This document shows, one piece after another, positions 33,683 through 43,634 of a DNA stretch of 64,000 bases (position 1 is the stretch's first letter; the number at the start of each line of letters is the position of its first letter). Source of the DNA: CAJCIY01 sp036379355. GTDB lineage: Bacteria; Actinomycetota; Actinomycetes; Mycobacteriales; CAJCIY01. Location: the NCBI GenBank assembly GCA_036379355.1, contig DASVGV010000081.1, positions 1-64,000 of the forward strand. The letters run 5' to 3'. Under the pieces are notes generated by a model. That model saw nothing but the letters and a program-made list of their open reading frames with translations. It was not told the DNA's origin and ran no database searches. The position numbers and the translations under genes were made by a program.

Positions 33683-34818
33683 CGGCGGGGGACGCCGGCG
33701 CGGGCGCGCCGTTCCGTGCGGCGTACGGCCGGGAGCCCGACGTGGTGTGGCGATGTCCCGGGCGGGTCAACCTCATCGGCGACCACACCGACCACCAGGG
33801 CGGCCTCGCGCTCCCGTTGGCGATCGACCGGTACGTCACCGTGGCGGTGGCGAGGCGGGCGGACGGCGTGGTGCGGGTCCGCTCCGCCGACTTCCCGCAC
33901 GAGGTACGGGGCCCCGTGTCCGAGCGACCGGAGTCCGGGGGCTGGGCCGCGTACGTGCTGGGGGCGGCCTGGCTGCTGCACCGGCGCGGGGCGCCGGGCG
34001 ACGGCGCCGACGTGTTCGTGTCCTCGACCGTGCCGGTCGGCGCGGGCCTGTCGTCGAGCGCCGCCGTCACCTGCGCCTCCGTGCGCGCGCTGGCCGACCT
34101 CAGCGGCGTGCGGCTCGACCTGGCCGAGGTGGCGCGCGTCGCCCAGCAGGTGGAGACCGACGTCGTCGGTGCACCCGTCGGTCTGCTGGACCAGACCGCG
34201 GTCCTGTTCGCGGCCGCCGGAACGGCCCTGCTGCTGGACTTCGCCACCGGTGGCCGCGAGACAGTGCCGCTGCCCGGCGACCCGTGGCGGCTGGTCGTCG
34301 TCGACACGCGGGTGTCGCACGCCCACGCCGGAGGGGAGTACGCGGACCGCCGCCGGCTCCTCGACGAGGCCCGCCAACGGCTGGCCGTCGCGAGCCTCTC
34401 CGACCTCGGCCCGGCGGACGTCGACCGTGACCGCGGCGCGCTCGGGTCCGCGTACCGCGCGGTGCGGCACGTCGTCACCGAGAACGACCGTGTCCGCCGT
34501 ACCGCAGATGCCCTGCGGCGCAGAAACTTCCGGGAGGTTGGCGCGCTCATGGTGCAGTCTCACGAGTCGCTGCGCGACGACCTGGAGGTCTCCTGCCCCG
34601 AGCTCGACCTGGCGGTCGGCGTGGCGCTGGACGCCGGCGCGGCCGGCGCGCGCATGACCGGCGGGGGGTTCGGCGGTTCCGCCATCGTGCTGGCCACCTC
34701 CGACGTCGGGGAGCAGCTGACCTCCGCGCTGGACCGCGCCTTTGCGGCGGCGGGCTTCGCGGCGCCGGCCGCCTTCCCGGTGGCCGCCGTCGACGGCGCG
34801 CGCCTCCTGACCGACTGA
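33679..34818 (+). CDS. galK: Galactokinase
   Basis: The 379-residue GHMP kinase has all three family motifs: the galactokinase signature at 28-42 (GRVNLIGDHTDHQGG), the phosphate loop VPVGAGLSSSAAVTCASVRAL near 118-138, and GAAGARMTGGGFGGSAIVL near 325-343. The signature has Asp35 and His39 where most galactokinases have Glu and Tyr (GEHTDYN), residues that touch the sugar; this may shift substrate preference. It phosphorylates galactose at C1 for GalT. It is the last gene of the operon; the next gene has its own promoter-like box. Confidence 0.93.
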   Translation: MTAGDAGAGAPFRAAYGREPDVVWRCPGRVNLIGDHTDHQGGLALPLAIDRYVTVAVARRADGVVRVRSADFPHEVRGPVSERPESGGWAAYVLGAAWLLHRRGAPGDGADVFVSSTVPVGAGLSSSAAVTCASVRALADLSGVRLDLAEVARVAQQVETDVVGAPVGLLDQTAVLFAAAGTALLLDFATGGRETVPLPGDPWRLVVVDTRVSHAHAGGEYADRRRLLDEARQRLAVASLSDLGPADVDRDRGALGSAYRAVRHVVTENDRVRRTADALRRRNFREVGALMVQSHESLRDDLEVSCPELDLAVGVALDAGAAGARMTGGGFGGSAIVLATSDVGEQLTSALDRAFAAAGFAAPAAFPVAAVDGARLLTD

Positions 34819-34849
34819 CGCGCTCCCGGCGGCGCCCCGGCCGCACGTG

Positions 34850-34855
34850 TACGGT
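34850..34855 (+). promoter_or_regulatory. Candidate -10 box, leaderless acylase transcript
   Basis: TACGGT lies 8 bases before the GTG start at 34864 with no ribosome binding site between, so the acylase mRNA is probably leaderless and separate from the gal operon. Confidence 0.35.
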
Positions 34856-34863
34856 CGCGCGTC

Positions 34864-37293
34864 GTGCGCCTGACCCTGCCGCGATTCGGAATCGGACTGC
34901 TCGTCGCGGCGATGGGAGTGACGGGACTTGCCGCGTGCTCGACCTCGAACGCGTCCCCCGGTCCGAGCGCGAACAGCGTCACCATCACCAGGGACAGCGC
35001 CGGCATCCCGCACATCACCGCGGGCAGCTTCACCGCGCTCGGGTACGGCGAGGCGATGGCGTTTGCGGCCGACAACCTCTGCACGTTCGCCGACGACGTC
35101 GTCACGGTGAACGGTGAGCGCTCGAAGTACTTCGGGCCGACGGGCCTCAGCCTCAACTACTCGGCCGGCACCAGCAACAGCAACCTGGACTCGGACTTCT
35201 TCTGGCAGGAGGTGAAGGCCAGCGGGCTCATGCAGAGGCAGATGCACCAGCCGCCGCCGATCGGCCCGTTGCCGCAGGTGCTCGACCTCTACCAGGGGTT
35301 CGTCGCGGGCTACAACGCCTACCTGGCGGCCGGTGACCTGAAGGACCCCACCTGCGCCGGCAAGCCGTGGGTGCGGCCGATCACGCTCGACGACATGTTC
35401 CTGCGCGGCTACCAGATCGCGACCGAGGCCTCCAGTCAGCAGTTCATCACTCGCGAGGTGAACGCGGCCCCGCCCGCTATCGAGCCCACGACCGGCGGCG
35501 CCGCCTACGTCACTCCGGCCGCGGCACCGGAGGGCGGTGTCGACCTGGCGGCGCTGCACAGCGAGCTCGCGACCAGCGGCGCGGACCTCCAGGGGTCGAA
35601 CGGCATCGGCATCGGGTCGCAGGACACCGCGGCAGGCGACGGGATGGTGCTGGCCAACCCGCACTTCCCGTGGCGCGGCACCGAGCGGTTCTGGATGGCC
35701 CAGCTGACCGTGCCCGGCCAGTACGACGTGGAAGGCGGGACCCTCGAAGGCTTCCCGCTCATCGGCATCGGCTTCAACCAGCATCTGGCCTGGACCCACA
35801 CCGTCTCGACCAGCTCGCGGTTCACCCTCTACCAGCTGACCCTCGTCCCCGGCGACCCCACCAGCTATCTCGTCGACGGCACGCCGCACACGATGACCAC
35901 CCGGACGGTCAGCGTCGACACCGGCCACGGAACCGAGAGCCATACCTTCTACCTGACCCAGTGGGGTCCGCTCATCGACCTGCCGGAGGCCGGCTACCAC
36001 TGGACGACGACCACCGCGTACGCGCTCGCGGACTCGACCGCCGACGACACGTTCCGGGCGGCGGACCAGTACCTGCGCATGGGCCAGGCGACCTCCGTCG
36101 CGAGCCTGCTGGCAGTCGAGTCCCACTTCCTCGCGATCCCGACGTTCAACACCATCGCGGCGGACGACACCGGTCACGCGCTCTACGCGGACGTCGGCAA
36201 CACCCCGAACGTGCCGCAGTCGCTGATCGACGCGTGCCTGCCCCAGGGCGCCGCGCAGCTCGTGTTCTCCGTCGGCGGCGTGGTGACCCTCGACGGGTCC
36301 CGCTCGGCATGCGCCTGGGCCGACGACCCGGGCACTCCCGTGCCCGGGATCTTCAGCGCCGCGCACGAGCCGCACACGATCCGGACCGACTACGTCGAGA
36401 ACTCCAACGACTCGTACTGGCTCGCGAACCCCAGTGCGCCGTTCCCGGCGTTCTCGCCGATCATCGGGAAGACCGGCACCGAGCAGGGCCTGCGCACCCG
36501 CTCGGGCAACGAGATGATCGCGCAGCGGGTGGCCGGCACCGACGGGCTGGGCCCGCCGAAGTTCACCGTCCCCACCCTGCAGAAGATGTGGGAGAGCGAC
36601 CAGTCGCTGGAGGCGCAGCTGGTGCTGCCCGCGCTCGTCGGCGCCTGCCGGGCGACGCCGTCGGCGAAGGACTCCCACGGCGACACGGTGGACCTGGCGG
36701 CGGCCTGCTCCGCACTGGCGGGCTACAACGGGACCGGTCACCTGGACGCCCATGGCGGCTGGTTGTTCTCCGAGTGGTCGGCGTACGCACCCTCGTCCGG
36801 TTTCTGGTCCGACGCGTTCGACCCCGCGCATCCCCTCACGACGCCGTCGCACCTGAACACCGCCAACCCGGCGATCCTGCGGGCCCTCGCGGACGCCGTC
36901 GTGAACCTGCAGGAGAACCACATCCCCCTGGACGCCACCTACGGCGACGTGCAGCACGCGACCCGCAACGGGACGGCCATTCCTGTCCCGGGATGCGACA
37001 CCGGCTGCTTCAACGCCATCTACGCCGCGGACGGCCAGGGCGGACCGCTGAGCGCGGCGCCGTACGGCGAGGTCGTCGACGGCTCCTCGCTCGTCATGAC
37101 CACCGAGCTGACCCGCTCCGGCCCCGTGTCGCAGGGGATCCTCACGTACTCGCAGGCCACCAACCCCACGTCACCCTGGTACGCGAACATGACCACGCTG
37201 TACTCGCAGGGCCGGTGGGTGAACCTCCCGTACACCTCCGCTCAGCTGGCCCAGGACCGCGGCGCGAGAACGGTGACGCTCACGCTGCCGTAG
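34864..37293 (+). CDS. Penicillin acylase family protein (Ntn-hydrolase), lipoprotein
   Basis: The 809-residue protein starts with a lipoprotein signal (TGLAAC, Cys25). An N-terminal alpha-chain region contains VTITRDSAGIPHITAGSFTALGYGEAMAFAADNLC. The autocatalytic serine is Ser245 in LQGSNGIGIG, followed by the beta-chain with ANPHFPWRGTERFWMAQLTVPG and GFNQHLAWTHTVSTSSRFTLYQL. This is the PvdQ/cephalosporin/aculeacin acylase pattern: a precursor cleaved at Ser245 to give a two-chain amidase outside the membrane. Substrates may be N-acyl-homoserine lactones, lipopeptides or beta-lactam side chains. It lies directly after the gal operon but is probably independent. Confidence 0.9.
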   Translation: MRLTLPRFGIGLLVAAMGVTGLAACSTSNASPGPSANSVTITRDSAGIPHITAGSFTALGYGEAMAFAADNLCTFADDVVTVNGERSKYFGPTGLSLNYSAGTSNSNLDSDFFWQEVKASGLMQRQMHQPPPIGPLPQVLDLYQGFVAGYNAYLAAGDLKDPTCAGKPWVRPITLDDMFLRGYQIATEASSQQFITREVNAAPPAIEPTTGGAAYVTPAAAPEGGVDLAALHSELATSGADLQGSNGIGIGSQDTAAGDGMVLANPHFPWRGTERFWMAQLTVPGQYDVEGGTLEGFPLIGIGFNQHLAWTHTVSTSSRFTLYQLTLVPGDPTSYLVDGTPHTMTTRTVSVDTGHGTESHTFYLTQWGPLIDLPEAGYHWTTTTAYALADSTADDTFRAADQYLRMGQATSVASLLAVESHFLAIPTFNTIAADDTGHALYADVGNTPNVPQSLIDACLPQGAAQLVFSVGGVVTLDGSRSACAWADDPGTPVPGIFSAAHEPHTIRTDYVENSNDSYWLANPSAPFPAFSPIIGKTGTEQGLRTRSGNEMIAQRVAGTDGLGPPKFTVPTLQKMWESDQSLEAQLVLPALVGACRATPSAKDSHGDTVDLAAACSALAGYNGTGHLDAHGGWLFSEWSAYAPSSGFWSDAFDPAHPLTTPSHLNTANPAILRALADAVVNLQENHIPLDATYGDVQHATRNGTAIPVPGCDTGCFNAIYAADGQGGPLSAAPYGEVVDGSSLVMTTELTRSGPVSQGILTYSQATNPTSPWYANMTTLYSQGRWVNLPYTSAQLAQDRGARTVTLTLP

Positions 37294-37390
37294 CCGGCTG
37301 GCGCCACCCGGCGACGTGCGCGATATCGCCCGGGTTCGACCGGATGACCGGCTTGCCCTGCTTCATAGGTTTCCGCTGTCTCGTCAGCAG

Positions 37391-37414
37391 AGGGACCGGG
37401 GGTACCCGTTCCCT
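37391..37414. promoter_or_regulatory. Imperfect palindrome upstream of the monooxygenase-esterase gene
   Basis: AGGGACCGGGGGTACCCGTTCCCT pairs end to end apart from two mismatched positions, 29 bases before the ATG at 37444. The size and place suit a dimeric (TetR-like) repressor site or an mRNA hairpin. No regulator gene is adjacent. The rest of the 150-base gap (37294-37443) shows no gene. Confidence 0.3.
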
Positions 37415-37443
37415 CCGCGACGGTCGTGTGCGAGATTCGAGGG

Positions 37444-40014
37444 ATGGACTCCCCGGATGTGGACGCGGTTGTCGTGGGCGCCGGCTTCGCCGGCCTCTAT
37501 CTCCTCCATCGCTTGCGGCAGCAAGGGTTCTCCGCCGTCGTGTTCGACGAAGCGGACGACGTCGGCGGCACCTGGTACTGGAACCGTTATCCCGGTGCGC
37601 GCTGCGACATCCCGACCACCGACTACACATTCGGGTTCGACCCGGAGCTCGAGAAGGCCTGGACGTGGTCGGAGAAGTACGCGACGCAGCCGGAGATCCT
37701 GCGCTACCTCCAGTTCGTCGCCGACCGGTACGACCTGCGCCGCGACATCCGCTTCTCGACCCGGTTCGAGTCCGGGACCTGGGACGAGGACGCCTCGCTC
37801 TGGCACGTGACCACCAGCGCCGGTGAGCCGCTCACCTGCCGCCACCTGATCATGGCCACGGGCTGCCTGTCGGTCCCCAAGTCGCACGACATCCCGGGCC
37901 AGGACTCCTTCGCCGGGGACACCTACGTGACCGGCCGGTGGCCGCACGAGGGCGTCGACTTCACCGGCAAGCGGGTCGCTGTCATCGGCACCGGGTCGTC
38001 GGGGATCCAGTCCATCCCGCTGATCGCGAAGCAGGCGGCGCAGCTGACCGTCTTCCAGCGCACACCGAACTTCTCCGTACCGGCCTTCAACGGTCCGCCA
38101 CCGGCCGACCGCCTGGAGCAGATCGCCGCGGACCGGGAGGCCTACCGCGAGTCGGCGAAGTACTCCCGGGGTGGCGTGCCCCGCGAGCTCACGGAGGTCA
38201 TGGGCGTGACCGCGCCGCCGGACGTGCGCCGCGAGCGGTTCGAGCAGGCCTGGAAGGAAGGAGAGCTGTTCTCGATCCTCGGCGTGTTCGCCGACCAGGG
38301 TGTGAGCCTCGACTCCAACCAGATCGTGGCCGAGATGATTCGCGAGAAGATCCGCGAGCGGGTCAAGGACCCGGCGACCGCGGATGCGCTCTGCCCCACC
38401 AGCCACCCGTTCGGCACGAAGCGGCCCTGTCTCGACAGCGGCTACTTCGAGACCTACAACCTGCCGCACGTCCGGCTGGTCGACCTGCGCAGCCAGCCGA
38501 TCACGGCCATCACGGAGACCGGCATCGAGACCAGCGCCGAGTCGTTCGAGCTGGACGCGATCGTCTTTGCGACGGGTTTCGACGCCATGACCGGCGCCCT
38601 CGTGTCGGTCGACATCACCGGCCGCGACGGCGTCAGCCTGCGCGACGCGTGGGCGGACGGGCCGAACACCTACCTCGGTCTCATGACCGTCGGGTTCCCG
38701 AACCTGTTCATGATCACCGGACCGGGCAGCCCGTCGGTGCTGTCGAACATGGCCGTGTCGATCGAGCAGCACACCGAGTGGGTGACCGACTGCCTGGCCG
38801 ACCTGCGCAAGGACGGCTTCGAGACCATCGAGCCGACGCCCACGGCGCAGGCCGGCTGGGAGCAGCACGCCGCCGACTGCGCGGCGCTGACCCTCCACCC
38901 GCTGGCGGACTCCTGGTACATGGGCGCGAACGTGCCCGGCAAGCCCCGGGTGCTCTACCCGTACATCGGCGGGGTCGACACCTACCGCCGCGCCTGCGAG
39001 GACGTCAGAGCGCAGGGCTACCTCGGCATGCGCCGGTCCGGACCGGCCGGTACGCAGGTCAACGACGGAGTGGTCCGGCGGGTGCAGCCGGACGTGACGA
39101 TGGTGCTCGAGCTCATGGCCCAGATGAACCTGCCGCCGCTGCACTCGATGTCGGTCCCCGAGGCGCGCGCGTTCTACGACGCCATGGGCGCCCAGAGCCC
39201 CCCCGGTCCGGAGGTCGGGCAGGTTCTCGACGGCGAGCTGCCCGGGGCCACCGGGCCGCTCGCCTACCGGCTCTACCGGCCGGCGACGGGCGGTCCGCAC
39301 CCGGTCGTCGTCTACTTCCACGGCGGCGGCTGGGTGCTCGGCAGCGCGACGGCCGACGACGCCCTGTGCCGCGACCTGTGCGCCCGCTCGGGAGCGATCT
39401 TCGTCTCCGTCGACTACCGGCACGCCCCCGAAGCGCGCTTCCCTGCCGCCGCGGACGATGCGCTCGCCGCGGTGCGGTGGGTCGGCGACCACGCCGACGA
39501 GCTCGGCGGCTCGCCCGGCGGGCTGGTCGTGGCCGGCTGGAGCGCCGGCGGCAACCTCGCCGCGGTGGTCACCCAGCGGGTCCGGGACGAGGGCGGTCCC
39601 CGCCTGGCCGGCCAGCTCCTCCTCTGCCCGGTCACCGACAGCGACCTGACCCGAGCCTCGTACGTCGAGAACGGCGAGGGGTTCGCGCTGGAGAAGGCGA
39701 CGATGGAGTGGTTCTGGGACCACTACGCCGACGCGGCCGACCGCACGGACCCGAGGGCCGCGCCGATCCGCGGTGACCTCGCCGGGCTGCCCCCGGCCGT
39801 CGTCATCACCTGCGAGTTCGACCCGCTGCGGGACGAGGGCGAGGCCTACGCCGCCGCCCTCACCGCGGCGGGCGTCTCCGTGCAGCACATCCGCGCCCGC
39901 GGCCACGTGCACACCTCGATCCCGCAGGTCGGCATCGTGCTGTCCGGTGCGCCCGTGCGGGAGGAGATGGCGGCCGCCCTCCGGTCGCTGCTGCCCGCGC
40001 CGGTTCCGGCCTGA
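37444..40014 (+). CDS. Baeyer-Villiger-type flavin monooxygenase fused to an HSL-family esterase
   Basis: The 856-residue protein joins two enzymes. Residues 1-540 are a class B flavin monooxygenase: FAD-binding GAGFAG (12-17), [21 protein letters not shown] (41-61), NADP-binding GTGSSG (182-187) and ATGFD (376-380). The fingerprint FxGxxxHxxxWP reads [12 protein letters not shown] (156-167), with Val162 in place of His. Residues about 550-856 are an alpha/beta hydrolase of the hormone-sensitive-lipase type: oxyanion HGGGW (626-630), nucleophile Ser700 in GWSAGG, Asp793 in [10 protein letters not shown] and His821 or His823. A ketone would be oxidised to an ester or lactone and then cleaved. 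ATG 37444 is chosen over GTG 37426 because the Rossmann fold begins at once. Confidence 0.88.
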   Translation: MDSPDVDAVVVGAGFAGLYLLHRLRQQGFSAVVFDEADDVGGTWYWNRYPGARCDIPTTDYTFGFDPELEKAWTWSEKYATQPEILRYLQFVADRYDLRRDIRFSTRFESGTWDEDASLWHVTTSAGEPLTCRHLIMATGCLSVPKSHDIPGQDSFAGDTYVTGRWPHEGVDFTGKRVAVIGTGSSGIQSIPLIAKQAAQLTVFQRTPNFSVPAFNGPPPADRLEQIAADREAYRESAKYSRGGVPRELTEVMGVTAPPDVRRERFEQAWKEGELFSILGVFADQGVSLDSNQIVAEMIREKIRERVKDPATADALCPTSHPFGTKRPCLDSGYFETYNLPHVRLVDLRSQPITAITETGIETSAESFELDAIVFATGFDAMTGALVSVDITGRDGVSLRDAWADGPNTYLGLMTVGFPNLFMITGPGSPSVLSNMAVSIEQHTEWVTDCLADLRKDGFETIEPTPTAQAGWEQHAADCAALTLHPLADSWYMGANVPGKPRVLYPYIGGVDTYRRACEDVRAQGYLGMRRSGPAGTQVNDGVVRRVQPDVTMVLELMAQMNLPPLHSMSVPEARAFYDAMGAQSPPGPEVGQVLDGELPGATGPLAYRLYRPATGGPHPVVVYFHGGGWVLGSATADDALCRDLCARSGAIFVSVDYRHAPEARFPAAADDALAAVRWVGDHADELGGSPGGLVVAGWSAGGNLAAVVTQRVRDEGGPRLAGQLLLCPVTDSDLTRASYVENGEGFALEKATMEWFWDHYADAADRTDPRAAPIRGDLAGLPPAVVITCEFDPLRDEGEAYAAALTAAGVSVQHIRARGHVHTSIPQVGIVLSGAPVREEMAAALRSLLPAPVPA

Positions 40015-40028
40015 CGCCGGGTACGCAG

Positions 40029-41654
40029 ATGGCGGCGGACGTCGTCGTCTTCACCGGCGGACCGATCCTCACCCTCGACGGTCCGGCGCCGACGTACGCC
40101 GAGGCGGTCGTCGTCGAGGGCGGCCTGATCGGCTTCGTCGGCGAGGCGGACGAGGCGCGCCGCCGGTTCCCCGGGGCCGCGATCCGCGACCTGCACGGCC
40201 ACGCGCTGCTGCCGGGCTTCGTCGACGCGCACAGCCACCTCCTGGGCGGCATCGACCTCGTCCAGCAGGTCAACGTCGCCGGGGCCCCGATGGGGCCGTG
40301 CCGGGACATCGGCGACGTCGTGGCGGCACTCGCGCGGCACCGCGACGAAGCGGCCGTCCCGGCAGGGCAGTGGATCGTGGGCTGGGGCTACGACCCCGAC
40401 ACGCTCGCCGAGCGACGCCCGATCACCCGGCTCGACCTCGACGACGCGTTCCCCGCCCACCCGGTGCTGCTCCATCACGTCTCCTGGCACGGGGCGGTAC
40501 TCAACGGCGTCGGCCTCGCGCGAGCCGGGATCGGCGCCGGGACGCCCACGCCGGCCGGCGGCGTGATCGCTCGCCTGCCGGGCTCCGACGAGCCGTCCGG
40601 TCTGCTCATGGAAGCCGCCATGCTGCCGGCCCTGGCGGCGCTCCCGCGCCCCGACCTCGACGAGCGGCTGGCCCGCCTCGACGCCGTACAGCGGATGTAC
40701 GCCGCGCAGGGCTACACGCACGCGCAGGACGGGCTGACCGGCACCGACGACCTGCGTCTGTTGCAACGGGCCGCGCGCGAGGGTCGGCTGTTCCTCGACG
40801 TCGTGGCGCTCGCCTCCTTCGCGGAGACCGACGCGTGGCTCGGCAGCCCCGACTTCCCGATCGGCGGGTACGACGGTCACTTCCGCATCGCCGGGATGAA
40901 GGCGCTCGCCGACGGTTCGCCGCAGGGGCGGACCGCCTACCTCACCGAGCCGTACCTGACCGAGGGGCCCGGCGGCCAGCACGCATGGCGCGGCGAGCCG
41001 ATCGTGCCCGCCGACCAGCTCGCCGCGCTGGTCGCCCGCGTGCTGTCGGCCGGCGTGCAGGTGTTCGTGCACGCAAACGGCGACGCCGCCGTCGACGACG
41101 TCCTCGCGGCCGTGCGCGGCGCCGGTGTCAGCGCGGCCGACGACCGGCGCACCGTGATGATCCACTCCCAGGTCCAGCGTCCGGACCAGCTCGAGGACTA
41201 CGTGCGGCTCGGCATCTGCCCGAGCTACTTCTCCAACCACTGCTTCTTCTGGGGCGACGTGCACCGGACGAACCTCGGCCCGGAGCGGGCGGAGGGGATC
41301 AGCCCGCTGCGGTCGGCCGCCGCGGCCGGTCTGAGGGTGTCCAACCACTGCGACTTCCCCGTGACGCCGCTGGACCCGTTCCACCAGCTGTGGACCGCGA
41401 TGGCGCGGACGACCCGCAGCGGTCTGGTGCTCGGACCGCACGAGCGGATCGACGGGTACGCGGCGCTCCAGGCGCTGACCAGCGGCGCGGCGTACCAGGT
41501 GTTCGAGGAGGACCGCAAGGGCCGGATCGCGCCCGGCCTCTTGGCCGACCTGGTGGTCCTGTCCGCCGACCCGCTTGCCGCGGGCGTCGACGCCATCCGC
41601 GACGTGACCGTCCTGGAGACGATCAAGGAAGGCGTGACCGTCCACACCGCCTGA
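40029..41654 (+). CDS. Amidohydrolase family protein, YtcJ-like
   Basis: The 541-residue protein has the amidohydrolase-3 layout: VVVFTGGPILTLDGPAPTYAEAVVVEGG at the N-terminus, metal ligands in LLPGFVDAHSHLLGG, IAGMKALADGSPQGRTAYLTEPYL in the middle, FVHANGDAAVDDVL for the next metal-binding histidine, and SNHCDFPVTPLDPFHQLWTA near the end. YtcJ-type enzymes hydrolyse N-formyl or N-acyl bonds of aromatic metabolites; the precise substrate is unknown. It starts 14 bases after the monooxygenase-esterase stop, so both may be one operon acting on the same compound. No signal peptide is seen. Confidence 0.87.
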   Translation: MAADVVVFTGGPILTLDGPAPTYAEAVVVEGGLIGFVGEADEARRRFPGAAIRDLHGHALLPGFVDAHSHLLGGIDLVQQVNVAGAPMGPCRDIGDVVAALARHRDEAAVPAGQWIVGWGYDPDTLAERRPITRLDLDDAFPAHPVLLHHVSWHGAVLNGVGLARAGIGAGTPTPAGGVIARLPGSDEPSGLLMEAAMLPALAALPRPDLDERLARLDAVQRMYAAQGYTHAQDGLTGTDDLRLLQRAAREGRLFLDVVALASFAETDAWLGSPDFPIGGYDGHFRIAGMKALADGSPQGRTAYLTEPYLTEGPGGQHAWRGEPIVPADQLAALVARVLSAGVQVFVHANGDAAVDDVLAAVRGAGVSAADDRRTVMIHSQVQRPDQLEDYVRLGICPSYFSNHCFFWGDVHRTNLGPERAEGISPLRSAAAAGLRVSNHCDFPVTPLDPFHQLWTAMARTTRSGLVLGPHERIDGYAALQALTSGAAYQVFEEDRKGRIAPGLLADLVVLSADPLAAGVDAIRDVTVLETIKEGVTVHTA

Positions 41655-41706
41655 GTGCAAGGCGTGCGCCGTCGTCACCTTTCCGGCGCGGAGCCGTTGA
41701 GGCGAC

Positions 41707-43536
41707 GTGATCGGACAAAGCGGACAGGGAAGGCGCGCCCGGCGGGTGCGACGGCCGGTGAGCCGGGCGCGGCGCGCGGCGCTGCTCTCGGTGGCCGGCG
41801 CGACCGTGCTGGCCGGGCTCGTCTGCCTGACGCCGGCGCTCGCGTCGACCGCCCCCCCGGCGGGCGGCACGGCGACCGAGAACCTCCGCGTCACGGTGTC
41901 CGACGGCGTCTCCCTGCAGGCCACCGTCACCGGCGCCGCGCCGCTTGCTCCGCGCCCGACCATCGTCGAGTTCAGCCCGTACGGCAACGGGAGCGGAACG
42001 TTCACGCCGGGCCCGGCGTACAACTTCCTGCTGGTGCAGATCCGCGGGACCGGCTCGAGCGACGGCAGCTTCGACGCGCTCGGACCCCGAACCCAGCTCG
42101 ACGTCCAGCAGGTACTTCAGTGGGCCTGCCACGCCCCGTTCAGCGACGGCACGCTCGGCCTCAACGGCTTCTCCGCGAGCGCGATCACGATCTACAACTC
42201 GCTGCACCTGTCCCTGCCCTGCGTCAAGGCGGCGCTGCTGAAGTCCGGGACCTACTCCCTCTACCGCGACCTGCTCTGGCCGGGCGGGGTGAGCAACTTC
42301 GTGCCCGGGGTCGGCGTCGCGGGCCTGATCGCCGGCCCGGCCCTCGAGCAGGGACCCGACCGGCTTCAGCGCGCACCGCTCACGTCGGTGACGACGGCCA
42401 CCGGCCTCGCGACCGCCGACCTGTCGGCGATCGAGCACCCGACCCTCGACGCGTGGTGGCAGCAGCGGCAGTTCCAGGGCGACGTCAACCACCTGCCGAT
42501 CCTCATGATCGACGGGTTCTTCGACGTCGAGTCCCGCGGCGCCTTCCAGGCCTACCAGGAGCTGCGGGGCGACGGCGCGCACCTTCTGGTTGTCGGCGGT
42601 CACGACGGCGCTCCGGCCGGCACCGACGACGGCAATGCCGAGGCCGAGGCGTGGTTCGACCACTACCTGCGGGGCGTCGACAACGGGGTCACCCGCCAGC
42701 CCGCCGTGCAGCTGCTGCTGGCGAAGGGCGACCGCGTCCAGTACCTGAACGGCGCGTTCGAGCGCACCAGCGGCACCGACTGGCCGCTGCCCGGGACGCA
42801 CTGGGTCCCGCTGGCGCTGTCACCCGCGCGCAGCGGCACCGCGCACTCGCTCAACGACGGGACGCTGACCGCCGGGACGCCGGCGGCCGCGACCACCGAG
42901 TCGTACCCGGCCGTCGCCTCCCTTCCGACGGCGACCGATGTGCCGAACGCCGCGATCGTCGGTGCGGCGGGCCTGAACCAGCTGTTCGCCGCGCTGCCGG
43001 CGCTCGACGAGATGAACGTCGCCGAGCCACAGGGCCTGTCTTTCACGACCGCGCCGCTGCGCCAGGACGTGCAGTCCGCCGGGCCGCTCGACCTCGACGT
43101 CCCGCTCTCGACCACCACACCGGGTGCAGCGATCTGGGCGGTGCTCTGCGATGTCGCGCCGGACGGCACCTCGCACCCGCTCACCGTCGGGCGCCTCTCG
43201 ACGGCGTACCCCGACCTCGACCCGAGCAGGTCCCTGTACGACCCGGTGACCGGTGATCTCGTCCAGCCGTACGGCGTGTACGACGCGAAGACGCCGCCGG
43301 CCGTCGGCCAGACGCGCCTCTATCACGTCGAGTTCTGGCCGGTAGGCAACGACTTCCAGGCCGGCCACCGGATCCGCCTGGACATCATCGGCGCCTCGGG
43401 GGCCTCGACCCTCGCCGTCCCGGGCGTCAACTCGGTGCTCGTCGGCGCGGGCAGCGGCGCCCGGCTCCAGATGCCGGTCCTGCCCGGCAGCGACCTGCTC
43501 GCCGCTCTCGGCGCCGGCCCGTCCGACCCGAACTGA
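41707..43536 (+). CDS. Secreted CocE/NonD (X-Pro dipeptidyl-peptidase) family hydrolase
   Basis: The 609-residue protein has an Arg-rich N-terminus and hydrophobic signal ending near ALASTAPP (residues 24-50). The alpha/beta hydrolase part has Ser156 in GLNGFSASAI, Asp in ILMIDGFFDVES (about 269-273) and His299 in VVGGHDG, matching the CocE triad. A C-terminal jelly-roll domain (LSFTTAPLRQDVQSAGPLDLDVPLSTTTPGA, then HRIRLDIIG) is typical of S15/CocE enzymes. It would hydrolyse esters or X-Pro peptides outside the cell. The nucleophile motif GFSAS differs from the usual GxSYxG. The GTG start has GAGG 8 bases upstream. Confidence 0.85.
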   Translation: MIGQSGQGRRARRVRRPVSRARRAALLSVAGATVLAGLVCLTPALASTAPPAGGTATENLRVTVSDGVSLQATVTGAAPLAPRPTIVEFSPYGNGSGTFTPGPAYNFLLVQIRGTGSSDGSFDALGPRTQLDVQQVLQWACHAPFSDGTLGLNGFSASAITIYNSLHLSLPCVKAALLKSGTYSLYRDLLWPGGVSNFVPGVGVAGLIAGPALEQGPDRLQRAPLTSVTTATGLATADLSAIEHPTLDAWWQQRQFQGDVNHLPILMIDGFFDVESRGAFQAYQELRGDGAHLLVVGGHDGAPAGTDDGNAEAEAWFDHYLRGVDNGVTRQPAVQLLLAKGDRVQYLNGAFERTSGTDWPLPGTHWVPLALSPARSGTAHSLNDGTLTAGTPAAATTESYPAVASLPTATDVPNAAIVGAAGLNQLFAALPALDEMNVAEPQGLSFTTAPLRQDVQSAGPLDLDVPLSTTTPGAAIWAVLCDVAPDGTSHPLTVGRLSTAYPDLDPSRSLYDPVTGDLVQPYGVYDAKTPPAVGQTRLYHVEFWPVGNDFQAGHRIRLDIIGASGASTLAVPGVNSVLVGAGSGARLQMPVLPGSDLLAALGAGPSDPN

Positions 43537-43634
43537 CGCGAGAACAATTCGGTACTAGTCGGACAGTCCGCCGCGTGTCAGGGTGGAGGGGCCGGCGCAC
43601 GACGACGTGAACCGGGACGGCGGAAGGCGGCCGC

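Noticed and set aside
33493..36957. A 1154-codon minus-strand frame over galT, galK and the acylase
   Set aside because: It is a mirror frame of well-supported genes, with low-complexity Arg/Gly/His composition.
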